Assembly: GCF_029504655.1 (NCBI RefSeq) | Contig: NZ_JAQFIL010000001.1 | Coordinates: forward strand, 1,183,001-1,247,000 | DNA: 64,000 nt | Direction: 5' to 3' | Source of the DNA: Catalinimonas alkaloidigena | GTDB lineage: Bacteria > Bacteroidota > Bacteroidia > Cytophagales > Cyclobacteriaceae | Shown here: positions 27,951 to 37,371 of the stretch, in pieces | How positions within the stretch are numbered: position 1 is the stretch's first letter | How the letters are laid out: every line of letters begins with the position of its first letter | The notes under the pieces: generated by a model | What the model was told of the DNA's origin: nothing | Databases searched by the model: none | Seen by the model: only the letters and a program-made list of their open reading frames with translations | Made by a program: the position numbers and the translations under genes

Positions 27951-29445
27951 ACGCCTTTGTTATAAGCTAATATTTGTCAACCTAAGCCTAATTTTTTTCT
28001 TTCACTCAAGTACAGCACAGGAAAGCCCTCAAATTGTTCAGGAATATACATTAGAGGAAATCATCACTCTTGCTAAAGAACAATCGCCTTCCTCATTATT
28101 CGCGGAGACCAGAAAGCAAAACCGTTTTTGGGCATATCGTTCTTTTATGTCTGAATATCGCCCACAACTCTATTTGAGTGGGGATTTTCCATTCTATCAG
28201 CGTAGCAACAATCCTATTACACAACCTGATGGAAGTATAGAGTTTAGAAGAGTCAATCAGAACCTTACCAGTCTCAACTTAGGTGTAAGGCAGGTGATCG
28301 GGCTTACTGGCGGTAGTATTTTCATAGAGTCAGAAATGCAGCGTTTTGACAATTTTGAAACGGATCAAACAACATATAGCGGTAATCCGGCAGTCATAGG
28401 CTTTGAGCAGCAGCTTTTTGGATTTAATCCGTATAAATGGGATAAAGAAATAGCACCTCTTCAGTATGAGGAATCCCTGAAAGAATATGCTGAAGATATG
28501 GAAGAACTTTCTATTCAGGCTACTAATCTGTTTTTTGATGTATTGCTTGCGCAGATCAACCTGGAACTCGCTGAAAAAAACCTTTCCAGCAATGATACGG
28601 TATACCAAATTTCTGAAGGACGTTATAATCTGGGGAAAATAGGAGAGAATGAGCTGTTAAGAGTAGAGTTTAATGTGATGAAATCTAGGCAGGAGGTAGC
28701 CCAGGCACGTCTGGATTTGGAAACCAGTACCCTAAGGCTAAGATCTTTCATCGGACTTAATAATACCGAAAGTTTTGTATTGGCTCTACCGGATGATATT
28801 CCCGAATTTGAAGTGAATGAGCAGACGGCGATTAGCGAAGCGCTCAAAAATAATCCTAATACCGTAGAGTTTGCCCGTCAGATAAAAGAAGCAGAACGAG
28901 ATATGGCAGAAGCCAAAGGAAATACTGGGCTAAACGCTTCTTTGGAAGCTACTTACGGGCTTACTAATCGCGCGGATGACTTTCCCGACATTTACAACAA
29001 TCCTGAGAATCAGCAACGGCTGGGCGTAAGCTTTTTTATCCCTATTGTGAACTGGGGAAGGCAAAAGTCAATTGTCAAAACACAGGAAGCGCTTTTGAAC
29101 CTTACCCAGTACCAGGTGGATCAGGAGAGGATCAATTTTGAGCAGGAAGTGTATACCCAGGTGAAGACCTATCAAATGTTACGCAATAAGGTAGAGATTA
29201 CTGAAATATCAAATGATATTGCTGCCCGTAAATATGAAATTACCAAACAACGATACCTGATTGGTAAGATTAATATTACTGATCTGATTATCTCTTTGCA
29301 AGAGAAAGACCAGGCGAGAAGAGACTATATTCAGGCGCTTAACGATTTTTGGACTGATTATTATAACCTAAGAGCGCTTACGCTTTATGATTTTGAAGCT
29401 GGACAATCTCTATTAACCCCTGATATTATGCAGGGTTACGAATAA
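27943..29445 (+). CDS. TolC-family outer membrane efflux protein
   Basis: 500 residues with a signal peptide (cleavage near SSTAQ, residue ~26). The body shows the two structural repeats of TolC-type channels: long amphipathic helices rich in Glu, Gln and Asn (EYAEDMEELSIQATNLFFDV, and in the second half QEKDQARRDYIQALNDFWTD) with YNLGKIGENELLRVEFNVMK-like turns. It forms the trimeric outer-membrane exit duct for the system encoded just upstream, whose permease gene it overlaps by 8 bp. A strong terminator follows, closing the operon. Confidence 0.9.
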   Translation: MNKRLCYKLIFVNLSLIFFFHSSTAQESPQIVQEYTLEEIITLAKEQSPSSLFAETRKQNRFWAYRSFMSEYRPQLYLSGDFPFYQRSNNPITQPDGSIEFRRVNQNLTSLNLGVRQVIGLTGGSIFIESEMQRFDNFETDQTTYSGNPAVIGFEQQLFGFNPYKWDKEIAPLQYEESLKEYAEDMEELSIQATNLFFDVLLAQINLELAEKNLSSNDTVYQISEGRYNLGKIGENELLRVEFNVMKSRQEVAQARLDLETSTLRLRSFIGLNNTESFVLALPDDIPEFEVNEQTAISEALKNNPNTVEFARQIKEAERDMAEAKGNTGLNASLEATYGLTNRADDFPDIYNNPENQQRLGVSFFIPIVNWGRQKSIVKTQEALLNLTQYQVDQERINFEQEVYTQVKTYQMLRNKVEITEISNDIAARKYEITKQRYLIGKINITDLIISLQEKDQARRDYIQALNDFWTDYYNLRALTLYDFEAGQSLLTPDIMQGYE

Positions 29446-29471
29446 GCAAAGATACTGTCTAATTAAATGGT

Positions 29472-29502
29472 AAGGGCTGGAGAAACTTTCTAGCCCTTTT
29501 TA
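29472..29502 (+). terminator. rho-independent terminator of the MacAB-TolC-type operon
   Basis: AAGGGCT (29472-29478) pairs with AGCCCTT (29492-29498), extended inward by several weaker pairs, followed by T residues. Confidence 0.75.
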
Positions 29503-29684
29503 TTTGCGTATTCAGATGTAACATTCTGAATTATTTACCGGCAATTTATTGGCCTGGTATATTCATTTTTGATACTTTGAGCATAAAGCCAGGTTGAATA
29601 GGCATTCAATAACGGGTTTGAGGCCAATTTAGAGGGAGTTGGTTTAAATTCTTTCAAAAGTACTAACCCACAAAATTCAGCACG

Positions 29685-29713
29685 TTTACCATCGCAAATA
29701 TATTGTATTTTAG
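29685..29713 (+). promoter_or_regulatory. candidate promoter of the helical-protein gene
   Basis: TTTA at 29685 and TATTTTAG at 29706 stand 17 nt apart and 18 nt before the start codon, loosely matching the Bacteroidota TTTG / TAnnTTTG pair. Two mismatches, so only a suggestion. Confidence 0.22.
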
Positions 29714-29731
29714 CAGGAAAAAATTTAATAT

Positions 29732-30373
29732 ATGATAGTTTACGATGTGGAAGCTTTTTTGGGAAAAGTAAGTACAATGATAGAGAGTGCCTTAAACAAG
29801 CCTGAAATTCAAAATAAATTAGAATCGTATAATTATGACCTGGATCAATTAGTAACCGGTCGTGATCTACTAGAAGAATTAATCAAACTACAGGAGCATT
29901 TCCAGAGAGAATATGGCAGGAAAAGCAAGTTTTTTGAAATGATCAAAAGAGATCAAAAGTTCGCATTTGATACCTACATGCGTCATCAAAAGCTCATTTA
30001 TCAGGCTTTAAAAGATTCCCCAGGTTTGAAAGAGGCATTACATTTTAACGAAAATACCGCGGATGTTGCTGAAGGATGGCTTAATCAGGCGAGTGTTTTT
30101 TATAAAAAAGTGGGTTTTATTGTAAAAGATTTTAGTGTATATGATCTGGATGATTCAGAGCTTTTGCAAAGTCGTGCAATGATAGAAGCCCTCAAAGATG
30201 CTAAAATTATGGAGCGAAAAATCCAACAGAAGGCACAGGAAGCGATAGTACAAAGAGATAAAGTCTTAAACGTATTACAACAGTGGGTTTATCAATTCAA
30301 TAGCATTGCTCAAATCGCTCTCCATGATGATTTGCTGAGTTTGGAATCATTGGGTATTGAGCTGGAGTCCTGA
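29732..30373 (+). CDS. all-helical protein of unknown function (family A, copy 1)
   Basis: 213 residues, predicted wholly alpha-helical, with no signal peptide or membrane segment. It starts with MIVYDVEAFLGKVSTMIESA, then LNKPEIQNKLESYNYDLDQL. It ends with a helix containing NVLQQWVYQFNSIAQIALHD. The same layout is found in the gene at 63299 (LPGIQEKLNKYGFNAKRMQE near the start, AWMKEFRTIARLALKDSPQ at the end) and in the relic at 21632. I do not recognise the family or function. The gene is monocistronic. The ATG at 29732 is the first possible start and fits the family's N-terminal helix. Confidence 0.7.
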   Translation: MIVYDVEAFLGKVSTMIESALNKPEIQNKLESYNYDLDQLVTGRDLLEELIKLQEHFQREYGRKSKFFEMIKRDQKFAFDTYMRHQKLIYQALKDSPGLKEALHFNENTADVAEGWLNQASVFYKKVGFIVKDFSVYDLDDSELLQSRAMIEALKDAKIMERKIQQKAQEAIVQRDKVLNVLQQWVYQFNSIAQIALHDDLLSLESLGIELES

Positions 30374-30409
30374 ATTGTTCAGTAAGATTGACAAAAAGTG
30401 TTGATCCAA

Positions 30410-31327
30410 TTACAAATTCCTACGGCTTAGGCCAAATTTTTCGTCTACCTCATAATTTCCTTTGGGCTCAATGTGTATCATGATGTCGTACACATTTTCC
30501 AGTCGTTCTTTGATCTCCTGCTCTACGGCGATACTGATTTTATGTGATTCTGCCACGCTCAAACGTGCATCTACCTCAATGTCCAGGTCAATAAGGTAAA
30601 GATTTGACATTTTACGGATGCGAGCCCGATGTGGGTTATGAGCCCCTTTTACAGCATCTGCTGCCTCAAACACCTTTTCATATGCAGAGGTGTCGTCCAC
30701 ACCGTCCATTAGCTCAGTATTTGATTCCATGAATATTTTGAAACCAATACGTAAAATCCACAGACTTACGCCGATTGCTATAACTGTGTCTATGATAGGC
30801 ATTTTCAGCAGGAGCGTAACTGCAATGCCAATCAGTACAGAAAGCGAAAGTATAATATCTGCTCGCATATTTTTGGCATTAGCGATCAACATACTGCTAT
30901 TGGTCTTTTTTCCGACCTTGAACTGCCAACTGGCCATCAAAAATTTTACGAGCATAGAAAATACAGTAGCGTATACTGCAAGCATATCAGGTAAATCACG
31001 CTGAACACCGCTGATCAGGTCTTTTACATTTACATAAAACAGTTGTGCGCCGGCAAAAAATATAAAGAATGAAAGGAATTTGCTGGCAATAGTTTCAGCA
31101 CGCTGGTATCCGTAAGGATATTTCACAGAGGGAGGTTTTTGACTGATTCGCGCCGTAAAGAGGATAATCACATAAGTAGCTACATCTGAAAGAGTATCTA
31201 TACCATCTCCTATTACCGCCTGACTGTTCGCTGTGAAGCCAACTACCATTTTGATCAGCGCGAGTAATGCATTCCCAACTATGCCTACCCAGGCTGCTCG
31301 GATAATTTTATCAATTCTATCTGACAC
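30410..31327 (-). CDS. cation diffusion facilitator (CDF) transporter
   Basis: 305 residues. Six transmembrane helices fill about residues 10-205, with the metal-site motif GDGIDTLSDVATY (Asp-rich, in place of HxxxD) in helix 2 and DTVIAIGVSLWIL in helix 5/6. A cytoplasmic ferredoxin-like domain follows (about 210-300) with IDLDIEVDARLSVAESHKIS and HIEPKG. It exports Zn2+, Fe2+, Co2+ or Mn2+ by exchange for protons; the D-for-H change fits an iron/cobalt-type CDF, but metal specificity is not certain. Convergent with copy 1 of family A (36 bp gap). Confidence 0.9.
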   Translation of the reverse strand: MSDRIDKIIRAAWVGIVGNALLALIKMVVGFTANSQAVIGDGIDTLSDVATYVIILFTARISQKPPSVKYPYGYQRAETIASKFLSFFIFFAGAQLFYVNVKDLISGVQRDLPDMLAVYATVFSMLVKFLMASWQFKVGKKTNSSMLIANAKNMRADIILSLSVLIGIAVTLLLKMPIIDTVIAIGVSLWILRIGFKIFMESNTELMDGVDDTSAYEKVFEAADAVKGAHNPHRARIRKMSNLYLIDLDIEVDARLSVAESHKISIAVEQEIKERLENVYDIMIHIEPKGNYEVDEKFGLSRRNL

Positions 31328-31497
31328 CTCAATCCTATTTAAAAAAACAAGCTTATTCGTTTAGGCCGACAAAAGTACGCACTAAGTTTTGTAAAAAAAT
31401 AATGATTTTGAATAGTCGTTTATATAAATTGTAGAGACAAAGATCATTTCAATGATGATTTTTTTAATATTTTTTTAAACCTTAAATAAACAAACCA

Positions 31498-32106
31498 ATG
31501 GCATTCCAATTACCTGACTTACCTTACTCTTCTGACGCACTTGAGCCTCATATCGATGCCAAAACTATGGAAATCCACCATGATAAACACCATGGCGGTT
31601 ATGTGACTAAACTTAACAAAGCAATTGAAGGGACTCCCCAGGCTGATATGTCTTTGGATGACCTGATGAAGAGCATAGGAAGTTTGTCCACCGCTGTACG
31701 TAATAATGGGGGAGGACATTATAATCACTCTCTTTTCTGGACAGTCTTATCTCCTGATGGAGGTGGAAAGCCCAGTGGTGAATTAGCTGAGGCTATTGAC
31801 AAGGCTTACGGCTCATTTGACAGTTTCAAAGAAGAATTTAATAATGCTGCCGCTACCCGTTTCGGTTCAGGTTGGGCCTGGTTGATTGTTGAGCCTGGCG
31901 GTTCACTTAAAATTACCTCAACGCCTAACCAGGACAATCCTGCTATGGAGATTGCCGAAGTGAAAGGAACACCTATCCTGGGCTTAGATGTGTGGGAACA
32001 CGCTTACTATTTAAATTATCAAAACAAACGTCCCGAATATATTTCAGCCTTCTGGAATGTGGTAAACTGGGATGAAGTAAGCAAGCGCTACTCAGCAGCC
32101 AAGTAA
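31498..32106 (+). CDS. sodA: superoxide dismutase, Mn-type
   Basis: 202 residues, the normal size. Metal ligands by family position are H27 (in MEIHHDKHH), H77 (in [11 protein letters not shown]), D164 and H168 (in [10 protein letters not shown]). [10 protein letters not shown] together with TPNQDNP (Gln145) follows the Mn-enzyme pattern rather than the Fe pattern. It converts superoxide to hydrogen peroxide and oxygen in the cytoplasm; there is no signal peptide. Monocistronic, closed by a terminator. Metal assignment is from motifs only; cambialistic forms exist. Confidence 0.92.
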   Translation: MAFQLPDLPYSSDALEPHIDAKTMEIHHDKHHGGYVTKLNKAIEGTPQADMSLDDLMKSIGSLSTAVRNNGGGHYNHSLFWTVLSPDGGGKPSGELAEAIDKAYGSFDSFKEEFNNAAATRFGSGWAWLIVEPGGSLKITSTPNQDNPAMEIAEVKGTPILGLDVWEHAYYLNYQNKRPEYISAFWNVVNWDEVSKRYSAAK

Positions 32107-32129
32107 GGAAAAGTAAATCTATAATTGTG

Positions 32130-32158
32130 ACCCTTTCCTCCATGGAAAGGGTTTTTTT
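32130..32158 (+). terminator. rho-independent terminator after sodA
   Basis: ACCCTTTCC (32130-32138) pairs with GGAAAGGGT (32144-32152), loop TCCAT, then seven T. The T tract touches the stop region of the convergent DUF2461 gene. Confidence 0.88.
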
Positions 32159-32816
32159 AGCTTATTGCTACATTAAGGTAGCGTATGAAAGGCTCAATCG
32201 TTTTGAACATCCGAATAGCATCATCTTTAAAATTTTCGCTTTTGATCTCATCATCACTCAGCTTATGGATTACTACATAGTCTTTTAGTTTGAGCAATTC
32301 AATATTTGGATGATCTGTTTCGTAGCCTTTGGGAGCCTTCTTCAGTTTGTCTCCTTGTATTGTGCCATAATATTCCTGAAAGTCAGCTTTAGAAACGATC
32401 TTTTTTAACTCTGATGCATTATAATCAATCTCCTGCCTCACTTTGGATATTACCTCTGAACTGGGATGGTACATACCTCCTCCAATAAAAGATTCTCCAT
32501 GAGGTTGTATATGGAGATAATAGCCAGCATTGGGTGATTTTTTACCCCCCTCCGACATATAAGCGCCAAAATTATTTTTGTATGGTGCTTTGTCTTTGGA
32601 AAAACGTATATCTCTGTTGATTCTGAAGATACAGTGCTTAGGTGCCAGTCCCACGAGCCCTTCATCTATAACAGAGAGTTCGCTCAGCAGCTGGGTTACC
32701 AGAACTTTAAATTCTTCTTTAGCCTCTTCATACCACGAGCGGTGGGCATCCATCCAATCTTTATTATTATTCTGGGCCAGTTCATCCAGAAAGCTGAGTA
32801 CAAGTTGCGAATTCAT
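32157..32816 (-). CDS. DUF2461 (TIGR02453) family protein
   Basis: 219 residues of a conserved family of unknown biochemical role, found widely in Bacteroidota. Family blocks: LDELAQNNNKDWMDAHRSWY at the start, FRINRDIRFSKDKAPYKNNF, then GYYLHIQPHGESFIGGGMYH. It is cytoplasmic. It begins inside the last 4 bp of murF (ATGA overlap), so the two are translationally coupled. That coupling is the only functional clue. Confidence 0.88.
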   Translation of the reverse strand: MNSQLVLSFLDELAQNNNKDWMDAHRSWYEEAKEEFKVLVTQLLSELSVIDEGLVGLAPKHCIFRINRDIRFSKDKAPYKNNFGAYMSEGGKKSPNAGYYLHIQPHGESFIGGGMYHPSSEVISKVRQEIDYNASELKKIVSKADFQEYYGTIQGDKLKKAPKGYETDHPNIELLKLKDYVVIHKLSDDEIKSENFKDDAIRMFKTIEPFIRYLNVAIS

Positions 32817-34093
32817 AGATCGTCTAGTATGGTCTCTAAAGCAATGCCCCTTGAGGCTTTCAGCAATATGGTTGCATGCTCATAATTTTGAGTCTGCAAA
32901 TAGGTTTTGAGTTGCTCTTTATTTGGAAAAAAGTGAGCCTCTGGATATGTTTTTTTTGCGTCTTCCATCATGCTACCACAAAGCAGCACGTCATTGATGT
33001 TACACTGGGTGAGTAGTGTGCCAATAGCAACATGCTCAGCAGGGCTGTCTTTTCCCAGTTCAAACATATCTCCCAGTATGGCTACTTTATGCCCTACCTT
33101 CATCTTATTCAGATTAATAATTGCAGCCTGCATAGAATCGGGATTAGCATTGTATGCGTCCATGATGATGGTATTGCTACCTTTCTCAATCAGCTGAGAA
33201 CGTTTGTTAGAAGGTTGGTACTGGCTTACTGTCTGATTAGCAGCTTCAGCTGGTATTTCAAAATATTTACCTATACAAAGCGCCGCAGCAATATTTTCAA
33301 AGTTATAAGCACCAATCAGCTTAGTCTCAGTTACTTGGCCGTTTTCATGCTTATATATGATAAATGGGTCAGCACTGATCAGCTTGCAATGAAAATAATC
33401 ACCTTCTGCGGGATAAAACAGTGGCGCTTCAAAGCGCTTTGCCATATTACTGAGAATGGGGTTTTCCGAATTAATAAAGACAGTGCCCCTTGTTTGGATA
33501 AGATAGTGGTACTGCTCACTTTCACCGCGAATAGCACCTTCAAAGCCCCCGAAACCTTCCATGTGAGCTTTCCCGATGTTGGTAGTCAAACCATGCGAAG
33601 GTTCGGCGATTTCACATAACATGGCAATTTCACCAACGCTATTTGCTCCCAGTTCAATAATTGCTATCTCATGCTCTTTTCGGAGCTGAAGTAAGGTCAG
33701 AGGTACACCAATATGATTGTTGAGGTTACCTTGCGTAGCCAGCGTTTTGTATTTCACACTTAATACCCGGTTTACAAGTTCTTTGGTCGTTGTTTTACCA
33801 TTAGTACCATTAATTCCTAGTACGGGTATATCAAATTGACGGCGGTGATGACGGGCTAATTTCTGCAAGGTCTGCAGCGTATCCTGAACTAGAATAAACC
33901 GTTCATCCTGCTGGTATTCTGCCTCATCAATCAGGGCATAGCGGGCGCCTTTCTCCAGTGCATCGGCAGCAAATTGATTTGCATTAAACTTTTCCCCTTT
34001 TAGTGCTATAAACAAGCTGCCTTGTATGATATTGCGGGTATCTGTAGAAACTTGGACACATTCCAAAAATTTCTCGTAAATATCTTCTATCAT
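32813..34093 (-). CDS. murF: UDP-N-acetylmuramoyl-tripeptide--D-alanyl-D-alanine ligase
   Basis: 426 residues, full length. MurF adds D-Ala-D-Ala to UDP-MurNAc-tripeptide, the last cytoplasmic step of the peptidoglycan precursor pathway. The N-terminal Mur domain includes TDTRNIIQGSLFIALKGEKF. The ATP loop is GINGTNGKTTTKELV (about residues 103-117). The central domain has IIELGANSVGEIAMLCEIAE and TNIGKAHMEGFGG, and the C-terminal domain has IIMDAYNANPDSMQAAI. It is not in a classic division cluster here; DUF2461 is its only operon partner. Confidence 0.94.
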   Translation of the reverse strand: MIEDIYEKFLECVQVSTDTRNIIQGSLFIALKGEKFNANQFAADALEKGARYALIDEAEYQQDERFILVQDTLQTLQKLARHHRRQFDIPVLGINGTNGKTTTKELVNRVLSVKYKTLATQGNLNNHIGVPLTLLQLRKEHEIAIIELGANSVGEIAMLCEIAEPSHGLTTNIGKAHMEGFGGFEGAIRGESEQYHYLIQTRGTVFINSENPILSNMAKRFEAPLFYPAEGDYFHCKLISADPFIIYKHENGQVTETKLIGAYNFENIAAALCIGKYFEIPAEAANQTVSQYQPSNKRSQLIEKGSNTIIMDAYNANPDSMQAAIINLNKMKVGHKVAILGDMFELGKDSPAEHVAIGTLLTQCNINDVLLCGSMMEDAKKTYPEAHFFPNKEQLKTYLQTQNYEHATILLKASRGIALETILDDL

Positions 34094-34102
34094 TGTGATT
34101 TA

Positions 34103-34259
34103 ATAGTTCTTAGAGTTATGGTTCTATAGTTTTAGGGATAATGATATCAAAGATTTTGAAACATATAAATGCTGTTTCATGTAAAACCTCACTTAAGGAA
34201 AAATGATTACGTCTATGAAAATCATATAGCCTTGAATCACATACAACACTAAGAACTAT
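34103..34259. repeat. inverted-repeat-bounded intergenic element
   Basis: ATAGTTCTTAGAGTTATG (34103-34120) and ACACTAAGAACTAT (34246-34259) face each other: the outer 11 bp match perfectly, the next few imperfectly. About 125 bp of AT-rich sequence lies between them. The arm sequence is near-identical to that of the inverted repeat at 23168, so this may be a small mobile or palindromic repeat family. It fills the gap between the divergent murF and tsaB genes and so contains or displaces their promoters. Confidence 0.55.
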
Positions 34260-34300
34260 AATACCATCGTATCTCACGCAAGTAAGCAAAAAAATTAACT

Positions 34301-34987
34301 ATGAGCTATATTCTGAGCCTGGAAACCGCTACCAAAACATGCTCAGTTGCACTGCATCGTGACAGACAACTTTTAGCCTTGCAGGATTTTCATCTGGAAA
34401 AATCACACTCCTCCATTTTGCACCCACTTATTGCTGATCTTATGGAATATTGTGAGGTAGATAGAAAACAGTTAAGTGCGGTAGCACTTTCTATGGGGCC
34501 CGGTTCATATACAGGCTTGCGGATAGGTACATCTACTGCTAAAGGCTTGTGCTTTGCGCTGGAGATACCTCTAATTGCTATTAACACATTGGAAGCGATG
34601 GCTCTAAGTGTTCAAAAATATAACAAGAAAAATGCTTTGCTCTGCCCTATGCTGGATGCGCGAAGAATGGAAGTGTATTATCAGATAAGAGACTCAGCAG
34701 GTGAAGAAGTGCATGCTACAGCCCCTTTAGTAGTAGAAGAAAATAGTTTTGATAAGTACTTAAACGACAGGGAAGTTTGGTTTTTTGGTGATGGAAGCGA
34801 TAAGTGCCGCTCCTTCTTAGAAAATCGTTCAGAACATGCTATTTTCATAGAACACATACAGCCTTCAGCCAAAGAGGTCGGAGAACTGGCATGGCAAAAA
34901 TTTGATGCAAAAAGCTTTGAGGATGTTGCCTACTTTGAACCTTTTTATCTCAAAGAATTTCGCACGACTAAACCTAAAAAGAAATAG
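34301..34987 (+). CDS. tsaB: tRNA threonylcarbamoyladenosine biosynthesis protein TsaB
   Basis: 228 residues with the ASKHA fold of TsaB: SLETATKTCSVALHRD at the start and the family signature SMGPGSYTGLRIGTSTAKGL at about 66-85. TsaB is the partner of TsaD and TsaE in making t6A37 on tRNAs that read ANN codons. It lacks the metal-binding His of TsaD, as expected. It is divergent from murF, with the DUF2480 gene 37 bp downstream, so the latter is probably co-transcribed. Confidence 0.92.
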   Translation: MSYILSLETATKTCSVALHRDRQLLALQDFHLEKSHSSILHPLIADLMEYCEVDRKQLSAVALSMGPGSYTGLRIGTSTAKGLCFALEIPLIAINTLEAMALSVQKYNKKNALLCPMLDARRMEVYYQIRDSAGEEVHATAPLVVEENSFDKYLNDREVWFFGDGSDKCRSFLENRSEHAIFIEHIQPSAKEVGELAWQKFDAKSFEDVAYFEPFYLKEFRTTKPKKK

Positions 34988-35024
34988 TTGCGTTGCCTAA
35001 ATTGTAAAGCATTGAAGAAAAATT

Positions 35025-35546
35025 ATGAGACAGCAGGAAGGAGAAATTATCAATAAAGTCGCCCAAAGTCCTCTGGTAACATTTAATCTGGAAGACTACT
35101 ATCCAAAGGGTGAAAGAATAGTGTATGACATCAAAGATAATCTTTTTCAGGAAGCTATCCTGAGGGAAAAAGACTTTAGGGCTTTTGTCAAAGAACACGA
35201 CTGGTCTCAATATGAAGGGAAGTATGTAGCACTTAACTGCTCGGTAGATGCTATCGTACCTACCTGGGCTTATATGCTTCTTACTATTAAGCTGGAGCCA
35301 TATGCGGCCATGGTAACCTATGGAAGTTTAGAAACTTTAGAAGTGGCACTTTTTACTAAAGCATTGGAAAAAGTAGATATTGAAAAATTCAAAGACGCAA
35401 AAGTTGTAGTAAAGGGCTGTGGAAACTTGCCGGTGCCTACTTATGCTTATGTTGAGATCACACGCATGCTTCGCCCTTATGTAAGCAGTATCATGTATGG
35501 TGAGCCTTGTAGTACAGTTCCATTGTATAAAAAGCCAAAGAAATAA
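35025..35546 (+). CDS. DUF2480 family protein
   Basis: 173 residues of a conserved protein family restricted mostly to Bacteroidota. Typical blocks: EGEIINKVAQSPLVTFNLED, then YYPKGERIVYDIKDNLFQEA, LNCSVDAIVPTWAYMLLTIK, and VVVKGCGNLPVPTYAYVEIT. The function is unknown. It contains Cys residues in GCGN and GEPCSTV that might bind a metal or cofactor; that is inference. Probably co-transcribed with tsaB; closed by a terminator. Confidence 0.88.
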   Translation: MRQQEGEIINKVAQSPLVTFNLEDYYPKGERIVYDIKDNLFQEAILREKDFRAFVKEHDWSQYEGKYVALNCSVDAIVPTWAYMLLTIKLEPYAAMVTYGSLETLEVALFTKALEKVDIEKFKDAKVVVKGCGNLPVPTYAYVEITRMLRPYVSSIMYGEPCSTVPLYKKPKK

Positions 35547-35573
35547 ATTTATTCCCAATATTTTCATAACGTT

Positions 35574-35614
35574 AAGAGCAGGTGCCAATTGGGTATTTGC
35601 TCTTTCTTTTTTTT
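35574..35614 (+). terminator. rho-independent terminator after the DUF2480 gene
   Basis: AAGAGCA (35574-35580) pairs with TGCTCTT (35598-35604), with an inner palindrome CCAATTGG in the loop, then a T-rich tail. Confidence 0.75.
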
Positions 35615-35822
35615 AAGAAATTTTTTTATGCTCATCACTTTACAGATTTAATGAAGTGAAATTAGTCAAGTGTCTGATTTTCTAGCTTTTGTAGCTAAGC
35701 ATAGAATTCCTACCTGCCTGGTAGAGCATTGCGCTGACCAAAAACGACTTTTTTATCCGACATATATCTATAAATTCGTAAGCTCCTTAAATCTCTATAT
35801 CATTAAAATACAATCTAACCTC

Positions 35823-37319
35823 ATGATACGAACCGAAAGGTTGCTGGATACGCTCATTGGTGCTGCTAATCTTGGTATGTGTGTAGTAGATGACCGTAAC
35901 AAGATTATTGATGTCAATGAATTTTTCTGTGCTATTTATGAATACGAAAGAGAAGAGCTGATCAACAAATCTTACTCTATCTTGCAACCTGAGAGTTATC
36001 GTGCTCGTGCTAGTTTATACTACCAGAATTATATTGAAGGGCATCAGAAGTCTGGACTGCGTCAGATTATCAGTAAAAATGGTACTCGCAAAAATGTTTA
36101 TTCGTTTACTGCTAATACTGTAGATGAAGAAGGCAATAAACTAAAGGTTTTCAATGTGGTGGAGGCCACAGAGCCGTCCGAAATTAGTAAGGAAGCTCCT
36201 TCTACACCTTTACAAACAAGCACTCAGGAAGTTGTAATCGGAAATAATGTAAAGACAGGAATTCTCAGGTGTAGCCAAGAAGGAGAATTACAATACGCCA
36301 ACCCTCATGCACGAACTTTATTATTCTTACCAGCAGGATCAAAGAGTTTGCATAATGAAGTTACGGTTTATAAAGGGCAGCATTCAAGAAAGCTTACTTT
36401 AGTGCAACTGTTAAATGAGGAGCGCTTTGTCGACAATCAATCACTATTAATAGAACGACCGGATCACCCTCCGTTCTGGGCCGTATTAAGCGCATCTACA
36501 ACCATTACCGATGAAGGGCAGGTTTGCTTTGACATTACAATCGTAAGCCTGGAAGATCAGAAACTACTGGAGCGAAAACTCAACAAGAGGATTGAAGAAC
36601 TGAAAAATTCTAATAAGAGCTTAGATCATTTTGTATATGGTGCCACACACGATCTGAAAGCACCTCTCGCATCTATTTCTGGCTTGATTAATATTTTGAA
36701 GAGAGAGCAGGATTTCAGTCAAAGAGAGCTGTATATTCAGATGATGGAAAAGAGTGTGCACCGTCTTAATGAATTTATTAAAGAGATCGTTGACTATTCT
36801 CGTAATGCTAATCAAGATTTGAAGCATGATCATATAGAATTTCAACCCCTGGTGGAAGAGATCTTCGAGAGTATGGCTCATTTGGAAAATGCTGCCAAAA
36901 TAAGACCTGTGATACAGGTTGAGCAGGATTATCCCTTTCTCACAGACGCACACCGCCTCAAAGTAGTATTAAACAACTTAGTGAGCAATGCTTACAAATA
37001 CAGCAGCACTCATAGAAGAGATTGCTTTATAGAAGTTAAGGTAAAGGTTAGTCCGGTAAAAGCTACTATTCACGTGAAAGACAATGGCCAGGGCATTGGA
37101 GAAAGTCATATTGAAAAGATTTTTGATATGTTTTTTCGTGCTTCTGAAGGACAGACGGGTACAGGCCTAGGACTCTACATCGTCAAGGAGACACTTGACA
37201 AAATGCAAGGTTCAATCCACGTAGTTTCTGAGCTGGGTCAGGGAACGAGCTTTGTTGTAAATATACCCTCTGCAAGTACATTTGGCAGTAACGAGAAGCA
37301 AATGAAACTGGATATATAG
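35823..37319 (+). CDS. PAS-domain sensor histidine kinase
   Basis: 498 residues from the ATG at 35823. A longer frame from a GTG at 35670 adds residues that look non-coding. Two PAS-like domains: about 10-120 (LIGAANLGMCVVDDRNKIID...) and about 140-250 (GILRCSQEGELQYANPHART). A HisKA segment follows with the phospho-acceptor His in ATHDLKAPLASISG, then a HATPase_c with N-box NNLVSNAYKYSS, G1 DNGQGI and G2 TGLGLYIVKE. There is no membrane segment, so it is probably a soluble cytoplasmic sensor. It shares the LKAPLAS and VKETLDK styles with the kinase at 37806, suggesting related origin. Convergent with the response-regulator gene. Confidence 0.88.
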   Translation: MIRTERLLDTLIGAANLGMCVVDDRNKIIDVNEFFCAIYEYEREELINKSYSILQPESYRARASLYYQNYIEGHQKSGLRQIISKNGTRKNVYSFTANTVDEEGNKLKVFNVVEATEPSEISKEAPSTPLQTSTQEVVIGNNVKTGILRCSQEGELQYANPHARTLLFLPAGSKSLHNEVTVYKGQHSRKLTLVQLLNEERFVDNQSLLIERPDHPPFWAVLSASTTITDEGQVCFDITIVSLEDQKLLERKLNKRIEELKNSNKSLDHFVYGATHDLKAPLASISGLINILKREQDFSQRELYIQMMEKSVHRLNEFIKEIVDYSRNANQDLKHDHIEFQPLVEEIFESMAHLENAAKIRPVIQVEQDYPFLTDAHRLKVVLNNLVSNAYKYSSTHRRDCFIEVKVKVSPVKATIHVKDNGQGIGESHIEKIFDMFFRASEGQTGTGLGLYIVKETLDKMQGSIHVVSELGQGTSFVVNIPSASTFGSNEKQMKLDI

Positions 37320-37371
37320 CGGCAGCATGCCTACCGTAAGGGACAATATGATAAGCCGTTAGCAGTAAACG

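Noticed and set aside
35670..35822. 51-residue N-terminal extension (GTG start) of the PAS kinase
   Set aside because: Residues do not resemble a domain or signal, and the PAS domain begins right after the ATG at 35823.
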